From: Parvularia atlantis
Taxonomy: Eukaryota > Opisthokonta > Rotosphaerida
Assembly: GCA_943704415.1 (NCBI GenBank)
Contig: CALSCO010001206.1
Coordinates: 3,051-22,116, forward strand
Length of the DNA: 19,066 nucleotides
Direction of reading: 5' to 3'
The notes beneath the pieces are model-generated. The model saw only the letters and a program-made list of their open reading frames with translations. It was not told the origin of the DNA and did no database searches. The translations under genes were made by a program, and so were the position numbers. Of this stretch, positions 10,372-18,342 are shown piece after piece (the stretch's first letter is position 1; the number at the start of each line of letters is the position of its first letter).

Positions 10372-13300
10372 TCACTCGTCGACCGACACGAAGGTAGTGT
10401 CGATGTAGCAGCCCTGGCCATTGCAGCGGTCGGTGACGATGCCGCGGCTCTGCGCGTGCCACTGTGTGTGAGAAACCGCGCGGAAGACAGAGAGCCGGAC
10501 GCACGAAGAACTCGTGGGCCATGTCCTGGTTGGTCGTCTCGCGGCGCGGACGCGAGTGCGTGTCTGCCGCAGGCGCGCGAGGTCACAGTCAGCGCAGCAA
10601 GTACGGCCGCAGCCGTCGGCGCACCAGTCTCCTTGGGCGGCGGCAGGTTGACGGCCGGGCCGCACGCGATGTTGAAGTCGTAACCGACCATGACCGAGCC
10701 GGACGTGATCGGGCTCGCGCCAACCTGGATACCGTAGATCGGCGAGGTCTCGTTGCGGCAGATGACGTTGTTGTTGAAAATCTGCGGCCACCGTCAGGCT
10801 GCGGCGCGACACGGACGGGGCCGCACCTTGGCACCGGTCGAGCGCGCGATCATGTACGCGCCCAGGTAGCTGACCTGCGCGTCGCCCTTGGCGTAGTCGA
10901 TGTAAATGCGCTTGGGCTGGGGGCCGAGCTGGTACTCGCCGTTGAGCGTGCCTAGTGTCGCGCGCGAATGAGGCTCACGCGCTGCTGCCAGCAGGTGCGC
11001 ACACCCATGTAGCCACCGGGCTCGGTCCAGTCCCAAAGCACGCCGATGAGCGACAGAAGCAGGATGCTGCCACAGGCGGTGTGAGTACCAAGCACGGACG
11101 AGTGCCGTACGGGCGCGCGCACCGGTCGAGCGGGTCTGGGTAGCGCTGCTTGATGATGGCGTAGTACGGGTCAAAGTCGACCGAGCGCGCGAGCAGCAGC
11201 GGCTGGGCAGCGGGCGGCGCGGCTCAGCCGACCGTGCGCAGCCCTACGCGCCCAGTCGTATGACGCACGTAGGGACCGCCGGGCACGCCCAGGTGGCCGC
11301 GTTCGATGTCGGTGCTCGTGGCGACGACGACCACGCCGTAGATGCCGCCCTGCGAGATGCCCCAGTAGTACTTGCGAGTCGTGTCAATGACCGAACGCCC
11401 GTTGAAGATCACGGCCGGGTCGGACGCGAACGAGCCCGAGATCATCTTGATGGCCAGGTGGTGGTTGAGCACCTAGGGGCGCGGGCAGTGAGCCAGCGCG
11501 CCTGGCCGAGTGCGCGGGGCACGCACGCCCTGGACCGAGCGGTCAGGGATGCTGACGGCGTCGGCGATGTCGTTGAGCAGGGCCTGGCCGATCGAGGGCA
11601 CGTCGAACGAGCACATGCCCCACATGTCCACCGCGATGATAATGTAGCCGTACTTGTTGGCCACGCCCGAGGGCACGCTGCCGTCGGCCTTGCCGCGCGC
11701 GCACGCACGCCGTCCGATGAGCCGTGGCGGGCGTCGCGCGGGCGTCAGCGCACACCTCGCCCTGGCCGCCAAGCAGGCCGTGGCCGTACTGCAGGATCGG
11801 GCACGGCGTAAACGTGCCGTTGACGCAGTTGCGCGGGATGTTGACCGTGAAGCGCACGTCGGCCTCGCCCTGTGCCATGCGTCAGCGTCCTGACGTGCAA
11901 GATGTCGCGTGCCTGGTAGGTCGGGTTCTCGTCCTCGTCTAGCACGAGGCGGCAGCCCGGGCGGCAGCCGCGCGTGTGGTAGTGCGGCGCGACAAACGTG
12001 CCCTTGATGCGGCGGAAGATGCTGCGCGGCCCGCGCATTCAAACACAGGCGGGGGTAGGTGCAAAGCGGGGCGCACGCACGTGTCGCTGACGTTGTCCTG
12101 GACCTCGGTGATCGTGTAGCGCGGGCCGCCGGCGGGGATGCGCGTGAAGGCGTCGTCGCGCGCCTGTGCGAGGTCGCATGGTTAGTCGCGCAATGGCTCC
12201 AGCAGCGCATGCGCAACCTTGATGATGTACTTGGTCGTGTACTCGCGCGAGGCCGTCGTGAAGTCCCACGCAAGCTGCAGCGAGCCGCGCGCGACGCCGA
12301 CCTCGGCCAGGCGTTCAAAGATGTCCTGGCGAGCCGTGGTGAGCCCGTGCGGGCAGTGCACAGCCGGCGCGCGAACAGCCAGCGCGCGAACAGCCGGCGC
12401 GCGCACCTCAAACAGCTCGCGGCGGCTCTCGACGTCGGGGTCGCTGCTGGGCGTGCCGTCGCGCAGGGCGCGGAAGGCGGCCGAGGTCTCGACAAAGGCG
12501 CCGGCGTCGGTGCGGAGCTGCGCGCCCCAGTGCCAATGAGCAGCGCGCAAACGCTAGCGGCGCGGATCGCACGTTGCGCATGGCGACGATGTAGCGTGTG
12601 CCGAAGCGGAGCTGCTTGGTGGGCCACATCATGAACGCCTTGCGGAAGGCGTTCTCCTGTGTCGCGCGCGACTATGTGAGCGGCTGCCGTGAGCACGACG
12701 GAATTGATCGGCGGCCGCACGTCGCTGCTGGTGTAGTCGAGCTCTGCATAGTGCGGGATGAGCTCGCCCGAGTCGGCGTCGAGGAAGATGGTGGGCGAGT
12801 CGGCGCGGAGCGAGCGGGTGATGTCCCACCAGCTGGGCACGTCCGAGGCCAGGGTCGAGACGTTGGCGAAGTAGGCGATGGCCGCGGTCGAGGGCGAGAA
12901 GCCGTCCAGGCGCGAGTACTGCGACGGGTCGAAGCGGACGCCTGGTGCGCGCGCGATTGAGTTGCGGGGAGGGAAGAGGTGAGAGAAACGAGGAAGACAG
13001 CGAGTGCAATTGAGAGAAGCGAAGCGACAGAAATGAGACAAGTGACAGAAGCGAAAATTGGGAAAGAAGCGACCAGCAACAAGGCAGCAGAGCGAGAGAA
13101 GCGACCAGCAACAAGGCAGCAGAGCGAGAGAAGCGACCAGCAACAAGGCAGCAGAGCGACCAAAGCGCGCATCAACCGGTGGACGCACCGTTACGGTCGG
13201 CCGGCACGGACTCGCCAGGGAAGACGACGCGGAGGCCCTTCATTGCGACGGCGCGTGGGGGACCGCGGGGTGGCACGTGAGCGGCGTCCCCAGACGCAGG

Positions 13301-13476
13301 CGCAGGCGGCGCACCGTGGGCGTGACGGGGTCGGCGCGGAGGAAGAAGCTGCTCGGGAAGGGGTAGAGGCACGCCTCGGGCACGAGCGGGTCGCACAGCC
13401 CGCTCTGCGCGCGCGCCGGCGACGCCGCGAGCGCCGCGACGGCGACGGCGACGGCCAGCAGCCACGTGACGGACAT
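10372..13476 (-). CDS. Secreted alpha/beta-hydrolase of a bacterial-type family, 17 exons
   Basis: Exons on the minus strand: 13476-13315, 13237-13189, 12941-12721, 12656-12573, 12517-12407, 12325-12218, 12163-12081, 12021-11913, 11869-11756, 11688-11527, 11472-11269, 11202-11123, 11066-11005, 10951-10827, 10781-10625, 10563-10505, 10461-10372. They join in frame to 659 residues ending in TGA. A signal peptide (MSVTWLLAVAVAVAAL, cut near ARA-QS) is followed by LCDPLVPEACLYPFPSSFF, LDGFSP, RALRDGTPS, LAWDFTTAS, LQYGHGLLG, the nucleophile elbow WGISQGG (Ser441), LGVPGGPY, RSVDFDPYY, LWDWTEPGGY and GDAQVSYLGAY (candidate acid Asp540). Candidate catalytic His are 627 and 632. From memory this order of motifs is typical of a large secreted hydrolase/lipase-like family in myxobacteria and actinobacteria. 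The substrate is unknown; esterase activity is inferred. One GC-AG intron (11912-11870) and two AAG acceptors are needed. Confidence 0.85.
11870..11912 (-). other. GC-AG intron in the hydrolase gene
   Basis: The frame must change between NPTYQ and GEADVRFTV. The only GT donor available would give a 25-nt intron. A GCACGC donor after TACCAG gives 43 nt, phase 0, with a CTGAC branch-like motif. Confidence 0.6.
12361..12404 (-). repeat. Three 15-bp repeats in hydrolase intron 5
   Basis: On the plus strand the unit CAGCCGGCGCGCGAA occurs at 12361-12375, 12376-12390 (one change) and 12391-12404 (partial). It lies inside intron 12406-12326, which is accordingly longer (81 nt) than its neighbours. 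Confidence 0.85.
13071..13159 (-). repeat. Three 32-bp tandem repeats in hydrolase intron 2
   Basis: Units start at 13071, 13103 and 13135 (GACCAGCAACAAGGCAGCAG...), the last truncated at 13159. On the gene's sense strand they are pyrimidine-rich. The enclosing intron, 13188-12942, is 247 nt, the longest in this gene, and stays pyrimidine-rich to its acceptor. Confidence 0.92.
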
Positions 13477-13785
13477 CGCACAAAGTGCGCATCCATCCGT
13501 CCCGCTACTGATCGACAACCATGATGTAAGACCGTCCATGTTGCACCACAGTTCACCAGCTAAAGTTGTAGTACAAGTACAGCCAGTACATAGATAGAAC
13601 GCACGAGACCATGCGGCGAGCACACGCGCCCTCGCCAGTGCGCAGCATCCACGGCCTGCTCGTCGCACCACACAGTCGCCGGGGTGCGCGGCGGCACGGT
13701 GCGGCGCAGCGGTCGCACGGGCGCCGTCACAGACAGAACAGCAGCGGGATGTAGATGTCAAGTTTTGATCTGTCGTCTCTGTCGG
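13477..13785. promoter_or_regulatory. Bidirectional promoter region between hydrolase and ATAD2 genes
   Basis: These 309 nt separate two divergent start codons and hold no gene I can support. Three AGTACA hexamers lie at 13570-13575, 13576-13581 and 13585-13590, in the AT-richest part of the spacer. An ATG at 13755 is upstream of, and out of frame with, the start chosen for ATAD2. Confidence 0.5.
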
Positions 13786-16700
13786 ATGCGGCGCCCCCCG
13801 CGGCGCTCGCCGCGGCGCCCGGGCTTCTACCGCGAGGCGGAGGACGACGAGGCCGTGGCGGACGAGGTGGCGGACGACGATGCGGACGGCGCCGACGACG
13901 ACGACGCGGACGACGAGCGCGACGACGAGCTGGCGGCGCCACCGCCGCACGAGGGCAACACGCACGACGCGCGCCGCAAGCTGCGCGGCCGGCCGGCGCG
14001 GGCGCGTGACGAGCGTGCGGATCTGCAGGTGCATCCGCGTGCGCACGTGCAATCGGGGCCGTGCTGACGAGGGCGGGCGCGCCAAAGGGCTACGTGAGCG
14101 GCGAGGCGCGCGGCACACCGCGGCTGCGCAAGCGCGCCGCATCGCCACCGGTGTCGTCGCCGGGCGAGATCGAGGCGGGCCGCGCGCACCGGCAGCTGCT
14201 CAAGCGCGCCCACGAGGACACCGACTCGGGCGACGAGCACACACCGCCGGCACAGCGTGCTCAGCCATCGAACGGCACGCGCGTACTGCGCCGTCGCGCC
14301 GCCTCGCCCGAGCGCCAGGTCGCTGCGGTGACGGACGCGACGAGCCTGCCGCCAAGGCGGACGCGCAGCCAGTCGCGGCCGGGTGCGTCGTGCGCTCGTT
14401 CGCCTCGCCCAGCCTCACGCGCAGACGCAGCAGCCACGAACGGCGGCAACGGCCACGTCCTGCGCGGCGCAGACGACGACGCGGAGGACGACGCCGACGA
14501 CGACAAGAACCGCACGTACACGCTGCGCACGCGCAAGCCCGTCAACTACGCTGCGCCCGTGCCCGTTGTCACGCCGGAGCGCCTCCTGACCGAGCGCAGG
14601 GACGCGGGGCCGGGCGCACCCGGAACGCGGTCCAAGAAGCCGCACGGCGAAATCGCGCGGGCGCTGTTTGGCGTGGGCTCTTACAGCGGCACACGCCTGC
14701 GCGACCACGAGCGGCCGCTGTCGGACGGGTCAGACTCTGACGTTGAGCGCGGCACGCCCTCTCGCCGCGGCGCAGCGCGCACACACGGAGCGGCTCCACT
14801 GCCGATCAACGCCGCAGAGCTGCGCAGCCCCAGTACGTGCGCTCGCTGGCACGTGACGGCGCTCTGATAGGCGTACAGGTCGGGTGGTCGGTGCCGGGCT
14901 TCGCGCCCGTGACGCGCCGGCGGACGCAGATCCTGTCGCGCTCGCCGGCTCGGTCGACTTTGACGCCGTCGGCGGCCTGGACCATCACGTCAACGCGCTC
15001 AAAGAGATGGTCATGCTACCCATTCTGTACCCAGAGGTAGCCGCATCGTGCACACGTCGCGGTGCTTGCTGACGTGCTTCGGCGGCCAGATCTATGAGCG
15101 CTTCAACATCGTACCACCGCGCGGCGTGCTCTTCCACGGCCCGCCCGGCACTGGCAAGACGCTGGTTGCACGCGCGCTCGCCAGCGCATGCAGCAAGACC
15201 AGCGGGCAGAAGATCGCGTTCTTCATGCGCAAGGTGCGACCGCGCACCCGCACTGGCTATTGCACTGACAAGCGCGAGCGCGGCCGAGCAGGGCGCCGAC
15301 TGCCTGTCCAAGTGGGTGGGCGAGGCCGAGCGGCAGCTGCGCGTGCTGTTCGACCAGGCACAGGCCATGCAGCCCTCGATCATCTTCTTCGACGAGATCG
15401 ATGGCCTGGCGCCCGTGCGCTCCGCAAAGCAGGAACAGATCCACTCGTCGATCGTCTCCACGCTGCTCGCGCTGATGGACGGTCTCACGTCGCGCGGCCA
15501 GGTGCGTCGAGCCATGCCCAGGCACCGTGTTACCAGCTGATGCGCCCGAGCAGGTGGTCGTCATCGGGGCCACAAACCGCATCGACGCCATTGACCCGGC
15601 GCTGCGCCGCCCCGGCCGCTTTGACCGAGAGTTCCTCTTCCCGCTGCCGGACGAGAGCGCAAGACGGTGTGCGCAGCCGCGCGACGCATGCTCTCGCTGA
15701 CATCGCCGCTGCGCAGGCGCATTCTCGACATTCACACGCGCCTGTGGCGCCCGCCGCTGCCGGACACGTTCAAAGAGGAGCTCGCCAAGAAGACCAAGGT
15801 GCCTTACCGCTTCAAGCACAGTTTGAGCCTCCGTCTCACGCGGCGGCGCGCATACAGGGCTTTTGCGGCGCCGACCTGCGCGCCCTCTGCACCGAAGCCG
15901 CGCTCAATGCCGTGCGCCGCTTTTACCCGGAAATCTACCACCACGACGAACGGCTGCTGCTCGATCACGGTGCGGAGCGCGCTCTCTGCGGACGCTTGTC
16001 TCGCTCACATGACGCAGAGTCGATCGCGCTCGACCGCACGGACTTTGCGCACGCGCTGCGCGTCGTCGTGCCCACGGCACAGCGATCGGCCCCCGTCGCG
16101 GCCGGCGAGCCTTTGACCGCGGCGCTGCGGCCACTGGTGCGCCGTTCCTGCTGGCAAAAGGTGCCGTCTAAGCCGTCGGTGCAGCTGGCGGCCTCTGCGC
16201 AGACGTGTGCGGACGCGGTCAAACGGCTACTCGGCATTGAGAACGCCAGTGCCGGACAGACGCAGAACTACACAGCGGTACGCCGCGCGCGGCTGTGTTT
16301 CGACTGTCTTTTTGACCTGGCACGCAGGATCACCTAGACGACGCAGACGACACGCGCACCGCAATGTTCCGCCCGCGCCTCCTCCTCGCTGGCTCTGCCT
16401 CGGCCACCGTCGCCGCGGCCGCCGTCAACGGGCTTGCGCCGCTGCCGATCCAGCCGCTCGATCTGACGACGCTGACCCAGGCATGCCGTTTGTGTTCAAC
16501 AGGCACTTGCGCACTGACCCGCCCTCGCTGCGCCTTTTGACAGGACCCTACACGCAACGCCGAGACTTCGCTGCTGTCACTCGTGCGCGAGGCCGCCGCG
16601 CGCCCGCCCGTGGTCCTGCTGCTGCCTGCAATCGACGTCTGGTGGCGCGCGGCACCGGCGTCCCTGCAGGCCGCGCTCGTGGCCGCCCTCGCGTCCCTGC

Positions 16701-18292
16701 CGCCCCATCGCCCCGTCCTGTTCTTCGCCACGTGCGACGTCGCAGCTGCCGATCTGCCTGCTGATGTCGCTGGTGAACACGCACGATCCGCTGGCCGCTG
16801 TCTGCTGATGCTCGTGCGCAGAGCTGTTTGCGCACGCCAACGTGCACGCTGTGGCGACGCCGGACGATGCTGCACGCGCAGCGTTCTGGCAGCACGCAAC
16901 GCGCGCTCTGCTGCGGCTGCCTGCCGGATACTCGCTCGCGGACGACGGTAAGCTCTCCGCCTGCAGTCTCGCGCTCGTCTTACATGCTCGTCGCAGGTAC
17001 TCTTGTGCGAACAGCCGCGGGACAGCGCAAGATGCGCGACCTGCCCCGTGCACCACCGCGACCCGCGCCGGTACTCACGCCCGAGCAGCAGGTCAGGGTG
17101 TTGCTGCCTGCTGCTGGTTGGTTGCTCACTTGGCGCCGCGGCCAACAGGCGCGACAAGACGCGCAGGACAATGTCAACCTCGTGCGACTGCGGCTGGACC
17201 TGCGCTTCATCACTGAGGAGCTGCTCAAGGTGCGCTGCACGTATGGCATGCGAGCAGGCGCACTGAGGCACACGTCCCACCAGGCCCGCAAATTCCACCC
17301 GTTCTCGCGCCCGGTCGACCCGGACCTGACCGAGTACTACGACATCATCAAGCGCCCGATGGACCTCTCGACCATCCTTGAGCGCATCAACCGCGGCGAA
17401 TACCTCCAGCCGAGCGACTTTCTTGCGGACATTGAGCTGCTTGCCAACAACTGCCGCGTGTGCGTGCCCACCACACGCACACGCGCACATTCCCAGGCTC
17501 ACCAGCGTGGCCGCAGCTTCCACGAGACGCACGAGGACAGCACACGGCTCGTCTCGCGTGCCTACGACATCGCGGTGCATGCCGCGGCTGCTCGCACGCG
17601 GGGCTCAATGCAGCTTCCCTCGCAGGACTACGCCCGCGTGCGCGTGGCCGACATGGATCCAGCGCTCGTGCGCGACTGTGAGGATATCGTCCGCCGCCGC
17701 CACGCAGCACGGAAGGGCAAGGCGCCAGACGTGTCCACAGTCAACGGGACGATGCACCAGCGCGCGAGCTTGCGACTACGCGGAGCGGCGCCCGACGCTC
17801 TGCCGTTCGACTTGACCGTAGAAAAGGTGTGCCCAGTCGCTCTGTGTCGCGCTGCGTGCTCACACAGACGAAGGAGCCGCATCGGCCGTCCAAGCAAGCA
17901 CACAACGACAGCGACGAGGCTGCATCCGCAGCCGAGGCACCGCATCCCGCATCGCTGACGCTTGCACCTGCTCCGCGTCCGCCGTCGCCGCCGCCTGAAC
18001 CGCAGCAATCCCAGCCAGACCCACTTGCGGGTCAGCTCTTTGTCCCGGGCGACGTCGACGCCCTCGTGCGTGACCTCGTGCGCTTGACCAGCGGGCTTGG
18101 CGTCGAAGATCTTCTCCGCGTTGAGGTGCGCAAGCTTGCCGTTGCTGCCGTCTCGCACTGATGCGCGTGGCGCGGCAGACCAAGGCCATGGACCACTGCA
18201 TGCGGCAGGAGATCAGCGCGACAGTGGACCGCACAAGCATGCACGCACAGATCCGTGCGCAAGCGCAGCGTGCAGTCGACGCAACCATGTAA
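13786..18292 (+). CDS. ATAD2: ATAD2/Yta7-type AAA ATPase with bromodomain (about 21 exons)
   Basis: Exons: 13786-14028, 14088-14382, 14425-14832, 14879-15036, 15090-15233, 15292-15501, 15554-15666, 15717-15798, 15858-15969, 16018-16136, 16203-16277, 16328-16480, 16544-16772, 16822-16947, 16997-17091, 17149-17229, 17284-17459, 17517-17574, 17626-17826, 17868-18125, 18179-18292; 1149 residues. This is a nuclear, histone-binding chromatin ATPase. An acidic N-terminus is followed by [10 protein letters not shown] and [18 protein letters not shown], then AAA1 with Walker A GPPGTGKT (385-392), [11 protein letters not shown], Walker [15 protein letters not shown] and [10 protein letters not shown], then a degenerate second AAA region ([15 protein letters not shown]). 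A bromodomain at about 870-960 ([21 protein letters not shown]) precedes the ATAD2 C-terminal helix block ([13 protein letters not shown]). The usual acetyl-lysine-binding Asn is His942. The N-terminal start and the 14029-14087 intron are uncertain. One intron (16481) is GC-AG. Confidence 0.93.
16481..16543 (+). other. GC-AG intron in ATAD2
   Basis: The exon frame ...LDLTTLTQ runs into a stop if extended. Joining it to [11 protein letters not shown] at 16544 reproduces the family spacing before the IDVWW motif and needs a GCATGC donor after CCCAG, phase 0, 63 nt. No in-phase GT donor is present. Confidence 0.65.
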
Positions 18293-18342
18293 CTCAACGC
18301 AAAACAACACAAAGCACAAGTAGGGAGACAACGGCCGATCGC
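18293..18342. terminator. 50-nt spacer between convergent ATAD2 and membrane-protein genes
   Basis: The two stop codons face each other with only 50 nt between them, so the 3' UTRs almost certainly overlap as antisense transcripts. An A/C-rich stretch (18297-18320) is the only compositional feature. Confidence 0.5.

Noticed and set aside
11870-11894. A 25-nt GT-AG intron (donor GTCAGG) in the hydrolase gene
   Set aside because: Far shorter than every other intron; the 43-nt GC-AG solution uses the same acceptor and fits size and frame.
13066-13166. CRISPR-like array from the regularly spaced repeats
   Set aside because: The 32-bp units are contiguous with no unique spacers, lie inside an intron of a eukaryotic gene, and show no palindromic repeat.
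12629-13188. Minus-strand open frames rich in Leu/Ser running through 12942-13188 as coding exon
   Set aside because: They translate the pyrimidine-rich intron repeats; homology resumes exactly at the acceptor before GVRFDPSQY.
13684-13785. ATAD2 coding region extended upstream of 13786 in the same frame
   Set aside because: No ATG upstream in that frame and the peptide has no ATAD2 character.
17458-17505. Alternative ATAD2 intron 17458-17505
   Set aside because: In frame but adds three residues in the bromodomain; donor GTGCGT at 17460 with acceptor 17516 gives gap-free family spacing.
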